A stretch of 62,000 nt of DNA, from assembly GCF_001949145.1 (NCBI RefSeq), contig NW_019091368.1:3321296-3383295 (forward strand). The letters are read 5' to 3'. The stretch is from Acanthaster planci (Eukaryota; Echinodermata; Asteroidea; Valvatida; Acanthasteridae). This document shows positions 42,188 through 54,896 of this stretch, piece by piece. The notes beneath the pieces are model-generated. The model worked only from the letters and a program-made list of their open reading frames with translations. It was not told the DNA's origin and ran no database searches. Within the stretch, counting starts at the first letter, position 1, and the number at the start of each line of letters is the position of its first letter. A program made the position numbers and the translations under genes.

Positions 42188-45100
42188 CTGCGGAGGACAG
42201 AAAATAATGAAAAAAAAAGAACTTTAACCTCACGAATGAACGAGTTCGGTATTTCAAAAAAAAAAGTAAGGTCATTCAGGAACAAAGCGTAAGAGGCGCA
42301 CTGATATTGCATTTTGAGCATGTGCTGTTGGAATACCGAACTGGCTCGTTGAGATGCGGAATGGAGGTTTGCATTGTGGAGGAAGCGATTGTAATGTTTG
42401 AAACGTCTTTAACGACGGCTAGAACATGCTGCCCGAAAGTGCCAGAAAGAACATTGAGTTCATTGGTTCTTTTGAGAACGGTGACTGAGGTTCAAGAGCC
42501 CAGAGCGCAACCAACAGAGGGCGCAATTTTCCAAGCAACGGAGGCGCCATTGATAGGAACTGCCCTTCGATTGTTAGCGAACGACAATGAAATGTGTAGG
42601 TTGTGGTCGTGTAGCTATTAACAGAACGAACACTCCACACCAACCTGGCTCTTTTGAACCGATGAGAGGGTGCTTCTGCACAAGGCGGATAAGCTATTCT
42701 GTAGCCTTTCGAATTACTGATGAGAGAACAATATAAACAACATGGACCCTTCACGCAACTCCCACCTAGCAACTAACGGTTGTCTTTTTTAGACGTGTTC
42801 GTCTGTTTACGAATCTTCCCACGAACCAATCAGTCGTATTTTCGGCGAGTGAGGAAGGAGTCTCAATCAAATCAGGCACGTGAGGGCGCTTAACTTTGAT
42901 TACACAAAAAAGAGTGAAACACTTTCGTTAGAGGTAAATACACGCTGAATACCCTTGAATTCGTTTCCAAAACAGCAAGGTGAAATGAAAATGAATTTTA
43001 TCATCTTGAACAAGTGGAGACATAAAATAAGGCATACTTCCGCATAAGCCCACACTTCCACTTAGTGCAGCAAAAAAAAGTAGGAGAAAGTTTCCATTTT
43101 TAGCGTTGTTGATGTCAGCAAAACCAGTTGGATAACAGTACATGTACTTATGCATATTGATCTTAATGAAAGGACAATTTTCAATCCACCCACATTCATT
43201 TCCGGCACAAAATGCCCATGTACTGCTTAGGTCTTGAAAAAAGACAGAACCCGTATAAACAAGAACTCCAAATCTGAGTTGCAGTCCCCATGGTTTAAAA
43301 ACAAACCGCTTCGCGTCAACCCAGCGCACAAAATGGAGGTATTTCTTTCACTACACTCACACCGACAAAGGTCTCGGTGTTCGCATAGTGGACGAGACAA
43401 TGACGGCCGGTATCTCACCGCCGGGTAAGCAAAATATCCCCGATTCTCCCCCGTCTACGTTGGGCCCGGGGATGTTGACTGATGCTTTCTTAATTGCTCC
43501 AACCCCTTCTCCAGGGGAATCGAGAAGGATGCAGGTGCGACTGGGTTAGGAGTGCGGGCAACCTCCGTCCACGGGCCTTGACTCGCGCAGAGCAAAAGGG
43601 GAGCGAACTAAAAAAAGTACGGAGAGATTATAACAGGCCATGTTTCAGTTATTTCATTCTCCCGTTGACGTGTTTTGATTTTTTTTTACGGCGTCAATTC
43701 ATCGAGACTTCAAATAAAAGTAGTTAGTCCCCTCACTGGACTTTTGCGGTTCAAGCATACGTTTTAGGTTTCACTTTCAAGGAAGACAAGGCATTATCAT
43801 TATCGTGGTCGATCAACAAACATGCACTTTATGCAACTTCAACATCTTCTGGCCTCCTTTACATTATAATTTCATGACCGAAATGGGTCAACGACTTTTA
43901 AAGGAAAACATCTCACGCACACGCATTTCACAGGGAAGTTTGTGTGCTGCAGTTGACTGTCTTCTTAAACGAGTGTTCAGTTCAGCTTGGAACAGCATTC
44001 ATCACTGACAATCTCACGGCCAGAATAACTCATGTTTTTCCCAACTGGGCGGTGTGGTGTGGAATATCGGGTAAGACTTGCAGCTAAATCTCAGAAATGA
44101 AAAAAAAATGACAGTGTGACGTGTAAAATTACCCACTCCACAACGAGGTTTTGGAGTGTCTGGTACAACACTCGAGAATCGCTTTGGCTGGATTGCCGCT
44201 TAGTCGGAGTTGAGATGGAAAACTTGCGCTTAATCAAGCCGGCAGACTTCCCTCAGCCTGTGGCCACGTGAACAACGGATGCGATTTATACCTGATCAGT
44301 GTGTGGGTCACTGACCAGCCAAACAATGTAGACGTCTTAGTACAGAGGCCCTCCCTTGGGTGTTGGTGAAGCTTCCCTCGTCGGCTGCGCGCAGTCGCCA
44401 ACAACTTTTCCAGCAAGACAAGGCCCCGTGAAAGAGCCTATAGGCCTTGGGGGCAATCGGTGTGATCTTGAACTTGAATAAATACGGTCCAAATTGGGAA
44501 TAAATTGCTTCAGCAGCCTACGGTGGCGAGTTTTGAGAGGGGTTACTTTGCCACGATTACCCCGAGTGGAATGACCAGATGACCAGGGAACTTTTAGGGG
44601 ACGGTCAGGGGAAAAGGGTATCTTTTCTTATGGGGGATTTTTGTTTTTTTACTACAAGGCTGTTGTAACCGCTACTGGCACAAAACCAGTTTCAAATAAT
44701 TCACGAGTAGCCTATTAAGCAGCACCTCCGTAGACTCGTTTCAAGTCTGTGCCAATTTTTTACCTGTGACCTGATGCGGGACACACAAATTGCAGTCATG
44801 CGTTAAACGGGTTATTTCGCTGATGACGCACATTTTGCCAAGATTACAGTTCCGTTAGTATCTTGCTGGCAGGTTGTTGTGTAGAATTATGAAATTTGAA
44901 CTATACGATTCGTTAAAAACGCTGACGCTAGGTAGAAATAGCAGTGAATTTGACATGAGCGTCAAGGGTAAATAGAGGGCGCTGTCTATAGTGTTACTGC
45001 CTCGCTGTTTGCACCAGATCAGCAGATGCAAAGGTTTGCCAAGGGTTTCAAGCGCCAGGCAGCGCCAAACTATACTGTTGATCGGTAACTCGTGGCCTAT

Positions 45101-48100
45101 TCTCGGGTGAATGACATTAATTTCAGACACCTTCGGAACGCACAGTAAACCTGTCAGCTTGCAACACATTTATAGGTGTCGCGGCTGACACAGATCGGGT
45201 GATGATGGACGGGGCACGTCAGCAGGGCCCAAGGCGGGGTCGGAGGGTAAGGGCCGGGGGCCAAGACTGCTCTCGCCACGGGTCAGACGCAGGGAGGGGA
45301 GGGGGACCTAGAGGAGGGGGGAGAGATCAAACTCTTCAGTGAAAACAGAAACTCGGATGATGCTGCCAAGATTAGTTTGTATATACATGTACTGCCCTGT
45401 TCCTCCATCGGCGGATCCAGGAGAGAGCCAACGGAGACCGTGTCTCTCCATGCAGCATTTTTGGTGGTGCGGAGGGGAATCATAAGAGAAGTGCGATTGA
45501 TTATTTCAGTTCTCACGTTTTCGACAGCAAGTAAAAGGCCCATATATTTAACCCCTCCTGCCAGAAAGGGTTATATACAGAAATTTCCAAGTTTTGCCCA
45601 TCCTACCCCCTAAAAAAATTGTTTTTTCCGAAATGATTCTTGACCCTCTTTACTAGTACATGTACAAAAAAGCGTATGGAGGTCAACGTGCATCCCTAGC
45701 AGCCGTGTTCGTGGCTGAGGGCGACCAATGAGCGAGCTAGATGCACCGTCACAGAAATGACAAGAATGGGAACAGTGTCTTTGGTCTGAGTGTTTGAATG
45801 ACGAGCGAGGCCTTGTCATGACAGACGACCAGTGCATCTTCTCAGCATGCATGAATTGTTTTTGTTCTTTCTTTGGCCCAGGTCAATTTTTGCATTGCTG
45901 AATCATCAGCTGTGTTTTTCTATTCACCAAAGGCTGACAAAAAAAAATGCGAAAAGGGGCGTCGCAAGCTGGCAGGCTGAGGGGGGGGGGCTACGAGTCA
46001 GATTTGCAAGCTCTGGTTGTCTGTGCATGCTCGTGTAAACTTCAGTAATCCGCACAGTATGTGATCGGAATTCACTGCATGCTACCATTTGTGAGCCGTT
46101 TATTTGCCATGCTTATATTTTTCCTGCGCGCACCGGTTGTAACTGTGGCGATAATAACGATGTAATTCCCCGTCATTTTTACGAGTCCATTACCGACAGC
46201 GTGGCTTGTCCATTCCAACCCAAACCCACTCCAAGCTGCAGAAGTCATTACGGGGAGTCAAATAGCGTCCACCATCGCAAAAAAACAACAACAGCTGGAG
46301 TTAAGAACGATGAAAGCCATAATATTTTTGTCACCAGTGTCCGTTCAGAGCACCACGATGCCTCCAGTCTGGCCCCGTGTGTCATTCGCGGTCGCCCGGG
46401 CCGAAAGATCGCGAGTTAGCGGAACTACACTCTAGGGTCCCATTGGCAAGTTCACCGGGATTTTTTCCTCTTTCTCTGGCGGTCGTTTACCTCTGCACGC
46501 GGCTTGAAATTCACGCGGGAATCGCGACGGAACGGAGCATTGTACCTCCGGTTATCTCCCGTGCTGGTTTTTCTTTCCCGTGTATGTTTCTTATTATTTT
46601 TCTCCCAAATTCTTGTGGATTTTTGTGGAAATGCATCGGCCTCGGGTGTGTTTTGGAACACGCTGCGCAGCTGGGCTGACCGCACCGCACGACAGGGCTG
46701 GCATGATGGGTGGTGCGCCCTGGTGTTACTGCTGGTGAACCCGAACAGAAATGGTGCCAAGTTGGAGAAAAACAGCGAAGCAGCGAATCGTGATTGAAAC
46801 CAAGCGTGTTGCTGATAATTTACATCGCACAGATAACTGGCGTCCCATTCCAGTAAATAAAACAAACCAGACGCTTGATCAACTTCAACGCAGTGGAGAA
46901 ACATAATACGTAATACTGCATTATTTTTTCACCTCACCTTGTAACTGACAATCGCGCCCTCTGTTGTGTTCTGAGAGCTTTTTTTCACAATGGTCCCAGC
47001 ATCATGGACAAGAAAACTGTTACAGCTTTCAAATTATTGGTGCAAATATGCTATTGAATAGAAGGTTCCGAAGAGCCAAACCCACCAATCTCAGGAAAAC
47101 GATTGAAAACTTTATACTTGTAGGACTTTTTCTCCTTTCTCTGTTTCATTCGAGAGAAAGCTTTGTTACTATTTGCAGCGAGTGTCCGTACGAAGAAATT
47201 GAAGAGTTCCGACGACGGCTATGACAATATCAGTTGCGCAACTGAGCAAAACCAAGACGATTTCTTAGAAAGATCAGGTGGAAAAATATACGCAAACTAT
47301 TTGGCACTGACACGGTACATGACCGGAATGGGCCAGGTAAGACCACAGCCACAACCTATCCCTCCTTGACCAACTTGGCCCCTGGCCATACTTCACCTCG
47401 CGTCTATAGGGAAAATCTTTCCTCGAAATTCTACATAACAGTTTGAAAGAATGCACAGATAACGAAGGGATTTCATCGTGCAGCACATCATACGGGTGTA
47501 ATCATAAACAACCCCGGGGGACGAGGATGACTCAAGATTGCGCCCACAAGGACAACCATTAATATGCGTCGCACAATGCTCTGCGAAGCCGAGAAGGTAC
47601 GAACACAAGCATGTGTCAATTTGAATCCATTTTTTCAGAACGGAAAAGCTGAGAACAGTGATGGCCATAGAAATTCAGTAATCTTTCCAGAAAACCACGG
47701 ATAAATAATTTAAAATGCAGTGCTGGTTAAATTTGAATGTGGCTAGTTGCGGTTGCGTTATATTTCATAGGGCATTTGCTATTTGTTATCTTAACAAAAA
47801 AAAGAAAACCATACCAATAATATTCATACCCAAGAACAGATTCCCAAAATGTGCCCTACTTGTGAGATTTAATATTTGACAATACTTTTTATGGTGCAAA
47901 TCTTTACATTCTGGACATGGAATTCCGCTCAAATTAAGATGTTAATTTTTTTGACTGTGAATGCCGAAGCAGTATCAAAACTTGCGATACGATCTCACGA
48001 GTCATTGAAAAAAAATCTTCCACGCGTTATTAATGCAGCTTAACAATATAGATTTCCCTACTCTGAAGTAGCGACAAAGGCGACAGGCTGCCGCTAAATT

Positions 48101-51100
48101 GAACGATTTCACCCGACAATGATCGGCAACAAATTTCGATCAAGTTGCTATTACAGACGAATGGCCAAGTTAAACAACCAACTGAACTCCCCCCCCCCCC
48201 ACAGGCTTGGGATTATTTTGCAAAGCTTATAATCTGAACGGAGCAAATCCGCCGCACCACTCTCCTTTTCTTTGAAGAAAAGCAGTGAAAGATTTCAGGC
48301 TTGGACGGAGTGGGGAAAAAAAGAGCAATTTGTCGCGCCTGCTTCGCGCCCTTCAGCCGTCTCCGAGGCTTTACAAGCCCCCGTGCCGCGCGGCCCACAG
48401 AGAGGGGCCCCACTGTTGCGGACCCCGTTGCGCCTCGTCTGTTCCCGCTCAAAGAGTGGCCTGGCGCCACGGGTATTTGAACCTTGTTGGTAGGATACCC
48501 GGCCCGCCCAGCTTGATCATTCTCGTTTTTTTTTCTTTCTCTGACGGGAATCCAGTGTCTCTGGAAAACAGGATTGAAAAGAACATAAGACCAAAAAAAA
48601 AAAAAAACGAAGAAGAAAAGGGAACCAGTAACAACGAAACTAGAAATCAGTCCGGTAGAATGACCCTGAACAGCGAGAAACTTCTCGACTGCGGTGCGAA
48701 AAAGCAATACCTGTTTGTCCAGACGGCCGTGTGAGTCCCTTATTTTGCACGACATAAATTGTAGCTGTAGGGGCAAAGGAATTATTTGAAAATCAAAGTG
48801 TTTTGGAGTGTTGGCGAACGCTCCGCCTTCAAGAGTAAATACGTGGTGGAAAATGTGTGAAATTAGTGGGACCATGCAGTTCCCCGGCGGTAGCATCGAG
48901 TCTGCTTTCCAAATAATCACACACCCTATACCTGTCAGTCAAGATAAATCTTGTCCAAATAGGGGACTTCTTTTTGTGCCCAATTTCAGAATTTTTCAGA
49001 ACAAACATGAAGATATTGGCTTCAGAGAGACGCAAACAACATGTTGTATAACCTCCAGGCTTTCCGGAATTCAGGCGCCACGAGAACTTTCAGAAAGTCA
49101 CGCGCGCCCAGGGTAAATAGAAAACAAGGTTGTTTGGGTGAATTTTCGCTTTCTTCAAATTAGAGCTAATTTAATTTTCCCCTATCATCAGTGCTGATAG
49201 ATGAATTTTGATAATTCACTCGTTGCTTCGGGGCATCTTTTGAAGCCCACGATAACAATCGAGGTGGTTTCTGATCTTCAACAAGGATTGACATGATTTC
49301 AAATCCGATCAAAATCGGAGTTGCTTTTCTCCGAGAAAGATTTTGCAGTCTTCAGGTGAAAACAAGAGAGAAATTTGCCTTCAGGATAAATATCATGCAT
49401 TTTACACATTTTTTGTTGTTGTTGTTTTCGTGCAGAAGTTTAACAACACAAAAATCGTACATATCTTTAATCTTTGTCGGAGTACGATCTATCAAGAGGC
49501 ATTTGATGAGTCAGTTCTGATGTTTGAAACAACCTTCGCGTTACGTAGTTCTTTGACCGTGTTAATGGTTCTTCTGCACAATTCTCGATTTTTGGAAGAT
49601 TGAGGAAGCAAACGTCCAAACAAAATATTTGTGTGAACTTGACAAGTGTTGTCATTGTCACAGGTACAGTATCTACCACACTGTGAAGGGAACATGCAAA
49701 TTATCATCACGATAGGATAATCTGTTTCTCTGTTGGTCTTTGGTCAATTTTGCTCTGTGTTGAACACGCCACGTCCTTTTTATTTCGTGTTGTACCACGC
49801 AGGTGCAATACATGGGGGCAGCACCTGGATCAAAACTGCAGTGGTTTTTCTTTTTTTCTTCAGTGAATACTCAGAGTTCATTTCGATGTCAAACACACGA
49901 ACGCTCTTTCCTCCAGTGGGTGACGTAAATCTGTGCCGGGGACGAAGGGATGGGGGATTACTTACATTAAAAAAGGAAAAAAGGCCTGCTGTGGAAATTC
50001 GAAAAGCGGTAAAACTAAAAATATCTATTGAATATTATTTTGATTTATTGTTAAAAAGTTCGGGAAATACCTCAAAATCCACCTTTTCTTCTTAACGCGG
50101 AAAATAAGGGGGGGTGGTCCGATAGCCCACTCCTAGTGAAAAAAAACTGAGGGGGGGTTCCCCATCTCCCAGCATTTATGTCCCATTTCTGTTAATTTTT
50201 GATAGGATGTGACAGGGAAGTGCCACTTTATAAAGAACAAGATAACTGCAAGTGCTGTTGTTTCACTGAAAGCACAGCCTCTGTGCTTATTCACATGGGG
50301 TAAAATGTTACGAGTGTGCAACCGCTGGTAGACATTTTTTGTAACCATTGAAGAACTGCTCACACCACTGACCCGCTTTACTGTGCTTTGTGCATGTCTC
50401 ACATTGACGCCATAATTATTGTCTCTTCTTCCGTTCTTCAACATTCAACGGAGTCTGGTAACAAGACCAGACCCCTGCCAACATGTATTAGGGGACTGCC
50501 AGCCAGAAATTAACCCAAAAGGTCGCCAAAAAAATTGAAAGCTTTACATCCCCGAATTGCCATCCTCACGGTGTGACGTCATTATTGCGCCGTTAAAAAT
50601 AGACCCACACCGTACCTCCGTGCTATCGAGCATAACGCATGTAGCTGGGACGCTTGCCAAATCAAAAAACACGTCTAACCGCAAGTCGCGTTTTGATCCG
50701 TCACGCGCGTGTGTGGGCATTCTCGATGGCTAACAAAATACTGTATCAATTCAGACACCATAGTGTGGTTGCAAATTGTCTCCTGGCGTGGTGTCTTGGC
50801 GTGTGTAGATTTAACCACACATCTTCCGTTGTTTAAAAAAAGGGCGGGAGGGGGACCCACTGAGGCGCAGACGAGCTGTTCATCGAATCGAATTTGCGCC
50901 TCGACTTGGGTGGTTGGCATATTTTGAACACAACACCAACTGTCACCGAATAACTTTAGAATGATATAATTTTAAAAAATACATGATTGGGGAGGGGGCG
51001 TAGTTGGAAGGAATGTGTGTACGGGGACGGCAGGCTGAAAAGAATTCGTGGATATCATCCCAGAACTCAGGACGTTCTTTGTGAATTCCTGTAATTATAT

Positions 51101-54100
51101 TATTTTTAGAAAAAAAATACATACTATGAAGATAGCTTGCGAATGACAGGAAATGTTGAGAAGGATTAGAACTTCACGTAGCAGGTATAGTTAATTACCA
51201 ATTAACCAATGACCAATACGGGTGATTCACAATAGTGCGCCTCCAAGAGTTTGCAACGCCTTGGCCAATCACGATGCGTGAAATCCGTCGACCCGGTGCG
51301 CGTTTGGAATGGTACACAGATTTTGCATGTTATGATTGGCTGGCCAACGCGTTGCAAACTCTTGGAGGCGCACTATTGTGAAACGCTCATATTAAGTTCA
51401 CATGGATCCCCCTTTCAAAGAATCTTGTAATTTCAAAAGGAAATGTTCCTCCCTTTAGTTGTTATTTTGTCCTACGCTCAGAAGATGAAAATGATGTCAA
51501 GAAACAGAAAAACTAACCTTACTTATACGCGTACAGTGAGTTGTCCGTATCGACAAGTTATTTATGAAAATCGTAGCTTTTGAGCAATGCCCTTTGCGGA
51601 ATGCAGACGGAATTAAGAGTTTCAAATCGCTATCATGTGCCTTTGAAGTGGCTAGTTAACCAACGCCTGAATTACTCCCCGGAATGCCCCCCTCCTCCCC
51701 TCGAAGGAGGGAGCGAACTGAGAAGGCCGATCAGTGGACAGGTTTAATTCGACCCGAAGGCCACTGGTCTTTAGCTTAGTCACCGGTGAAAAAAGGCTGT
51801 CGTTACTGCGTCCAGCCGTGTGTCACAGGGTATGGAGGCTATGGACGCAAGACAGGCGTCCACACTTGTCGGATTGACAAGCTGACATTCTCACCTTGGT
51901 GGTCATTCCAGGAAGAGAGGGCACAGATCAAATGACAAATCAAAGTGACACAGCCAATTACATCTGACTCGCTGGTGACGCATCACTTTTGTGATCGTTG
52001 CTCCATGGCGTTATTCCCCGAGCCAAAATGCAAAATGGCCAGGCGCACTGACAGACGAAGTTATGCGTCCAGCACTGGAAATTAACCAGATCGCAGAAAA
52101 CAAAATCTTCCGGTACGAACGTGATTGACAGCTTGTCAAAAAAAAAACATGACGGAGTTTCGCTGGTCATATTAACAAGACATTTCATCAGACTGACCCA
52201 TCCTGTCAGTTGGGCAAGACGCCCTTTAAGCCTTTGTCAGCGCAACAGGGTTTTTGTTTTCTTTGGGAGGGTGACGATCTGAGCAGGCTACTGTACGGGT
52301 TGGTTCATCTCTTTCAAAACACAAAGTATCGCTTCAAATCCTGACATTGCGAAACCAAACCCTTCAGACTTACCACAAACTAGACCTGTAATATTACATC
52401 CAATTGTACGCATCATGATTAGCCATTATCATTCATTTTTATAGCAAAATCCTTCTCTTCCACTCCAACAATATGCAATACGAGTGATCCACAATAGTGC
52501 GCCTCCAAGAGTCTGCAACGCGTTGGCACATCACAACACGCGAAATCTGTCGACCCTTTCCAAACGTGCATCGACAGATTTCGCGCGTTGTGATTGGCCA
52601 ACGCGTCGCAAACTCTTGGAGGCGCCCGTATTTAATTCAGTTGTGTCCAACAGCAGCATCAACCAACCTGTCTAGGATTTGACAGTTTTTTCCTGAGCAA
52701 AGGTTTCTATTGGTAATCTCATCTGTATAAAGCCATATGTGATGCACAAGCTACCGGTAATCGTTTTATCTGGTTTTTATTCACACACACACAAAAAAAC
52801 TCAAACGGTGATGTAGCAGAGCTTGCTTCGGAGTGAAAGGCTGACTTCGTTTGGATTTTTTTGCAAGCTCCGCTCTAAACACTGTTGCAGATTTTCAAGT
52901 GTCAACCCGATCAATGGCGAGTTTCTCAGCGGATTACGATTTTCCGGCCGCTGAGCGCATTGTACCCTAATATCGGTCCGGGCGCGGTGTGCGACCGTGG
53001 TGGCAGGATTTGTAAGGCACCCGCGCGACGGGGGCCGCGTAGGACGGCCCATCCGCTCTTCCGCTGGCTGGCTGTCAAAAGAAGAGCGAGCGATCGAGAG
53101 AATGAATAAAGAAAAACGGCCCCAAGGACACGGTGTCAGCACTCCAAGTACCAGACTGACTAATTATTCGCTAGATTGGATTTGAAGCTTTCGAAATCAC
53201 AGAAATCCGAGTTGATTGTGTCGCAAGGTCTCCTAATTTCGTGACATCCAGTACATCATACAAGAAATCAAGGCTTATGGTTCGAAACCATCAAATCTAA
53301 CCGATCTGATCGAACTCTCACTTGATCAAGCAAAGCATGTCTACGAATTGGGCGACTGGCTTGCTAGCGCCATCTTTGAAAAAGGGGAAGATGGGCTCAT
53401 TCAGCAAGGAAAACATGCAGCACGGGCCCCATGCTTACAACCTTGTTTAGCTTCTTTTTCCATTCAGTAAGTGGTACCAAAAAATCGGTAAAAGCGTGGT
53501 GCAGATCGGAAGCTTGAGATGGATGCTGACCGTACCAGCACACGGGAGTGTGCAAATAGGACAATAAACACATGGGGTCTGCGCAAGATTTGCTCAAATC
53601 TTAACAGACAGGCATGGCCACATATTACACGATCATCATAATGCATACGACCATGCGCAGAAATGTGGGCATATGAGGCGATATAGAACCGGGGCGGTGG
53701 TAATTTGGTATACGGATAGCTGACACACAAGGACAGAGACGTACAGTGGGGAACGGTGGTAAATTGGCCGTGTGTGTCGGTTTGGCATTGTGACATAGTT
53801 CGGAGCTGGGTCGATACATGTGAACCCAACCTGTCTAGACAAGACTCATTCGTAAACCGCGTCAAAGTCGCTCAGCACTACAATAAAGATGACGCACGAC
53901 ATAATTCATGTATAGCAAAGGTATTGGGACTAAGTTAAGTTGGGTGTGAGGAGGTGTGCCGGTTTGCCTACTTTTTTGACCATGCGAAATAATTATTACC
54001 AAAGTAACAGGATCTCGCGCGGGCTGGACGAGCCAGTGATGGCGTTTTTAGTATCTACGTATACGATCAAACAGTTTTCGGTTTCTTTTTTTTAATGCGA

Positions 54101-54896
54101 AGCCTAATAGAGAGTCGACGAAGCAGTGCATCAAACCCCAGAGAACGGATCAAACAAAGCCATCGCACTTAATGTCTTACCAGTACTGTGTAACGCAATC
54201 TGTGAGATCTCAAATGGCAATGGAAAAGGATAGAATAACCCGAGGCTTGCCTGTATCTCCGTCGGCAATCAAGAGCAGGGAAGGTGCTTCACACATGACT
54301 TTTCAACCATAATCTCACTTTGCCGAGGGACTTGGGAATATGAGAACTACACTGAATAAAGATTGAGTCTGCAAATCTATTAAATGTATACCGACAATGT
54401 TATTTCACACAGGCCTACACCAGCCCCCTCGGTAAAAAAAAAAATACACAAAAACAAAGAACACCACACATCGATGAAAGCAAATCGCTGCCACTGGCGC
54501 AGCCTATCTAGATTGAGATCAAAGTGTGTCATGCGAAGCAAATGGACATGCACAGTTCACATTTCTGTTCTTTTTTCTTCTGGAACTCGACATAGAAACT
54601 CACCCTCCGACCAGCCTCGTTGTTATGCAGGTTAGACTTCATTCGAGAGTACATGTAGGTCCCCCGGGGCGCGTTAGACTCCTTTTCCCGCGCGTCCACG
54701 AACTCCTTGGCGAAACGGTAGCCGTAGTCCACGTTGTCCCCGCAGCCTCCCCACACCCAGTCCCGGTCCAGGTCCGGAGGACGGTGCGCCCGGCTGCAGC
54801 CACAGGGCGACAGCTCCCCCTCCCGGCAGGCCCGGCTGATGGCGTTCACCACGCCCGCGGCGGATATGGCGTAGGTGAAGGCCGCCTCCCGACTCG
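41729..54896 (-). CDS. WNT5: Wnt5 secreted signalling protein, last two coding exons (5' end missing)
   Basis: Minus-strand exons 54896-54604 and 42187-41729 encode 249 C-terminal residues, joined in phase 0 across a 12.4-kb intron. The first has [51 protein letters not shown] and LHNNEAGRR. The second has [27 protein letters not shown] and the closing [11 protein letters not shown]... [20 protein letters not shown] and [10 protein letters not shown] are Wnt5 hallmarks, and exon borders match vertebrate WNT5A. Known role: a lipidated, Cys-rich secreted ligand for Frizzled and ROR receptors, mainly in non-canonical planar polarity and calcium signalling. The upstream exons (signal peptide and the RRWNC region) were not found and should lie right of the window. 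Confidence 0.96.
51217..51390. mobile_element. Foldback element, copy 2
   Basis: The arm GGTGATTCACAATAGTGCGC then CTCCAAGAGTTTGCAACG is mirrored by CGTTGCAAACTCTTGGAGGC then GCACTATTGTGAAACGCTCAT. Arms of about 75 nt pair almost throughout, with GGCCAATCACGATGCG facing its complement near the centre. It is the most intact copy. Confidence 0.88.
52478..52633. mobile_element. Foldback element, copy 3, with right-end deletion
   Basis: Left end ATACGAGTGATCCACAATAG... GCCTCCAAGAGTCTGCAACG. The right arm GCGTCGCAAACTCTTGGAGG then CGC jumps directly to CCGTAT, so about 15-20 bp of the right terminus is lost. The inner arms pair strongly (CGAAATCTGTCGA with TCGACAGATTTCG). Confidence 0.88.
54604..54896 (-). 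CDS. WNT5: Wnt5 penultimate coding exon
   Basis: The acceptor CATCCCAG precedes two bases finishing a split codon. Then 97 codons run from SREAAF to EAGRR, followed by donor GTGAGT. This is the same extent as the vertebrate WNT5A exon starting SRETAF. It is clearly richer in GC than its surroundings. Confidence 0.95.

Larger units (their letters stand above)
42188..54603 (-). other. Wnt5 last intron (12.4 kb)
   Basis: No nested gene is recognised. It contains two foldback elements (51217-51390 and 52478-52633), several homopolymer runs and CG-richer patches at about 46200-46750 and 48300-48500 without splice-supported coding sequence. Regulatory DNA is possible but not shown. Confidence 0.6.

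Noticed and set aside
41597-42292. 231-codon plus-strand frame
   Set aside because: It is the antisense shadow of the GC-rich last Wnt5 exon.
48213-48920. 235-codon minus-strand frame in the Wnt5 intron
   Set aside because: It is low complexity with a poly-Phe run from a long A/T stretch, and matches no family. A chance frame.
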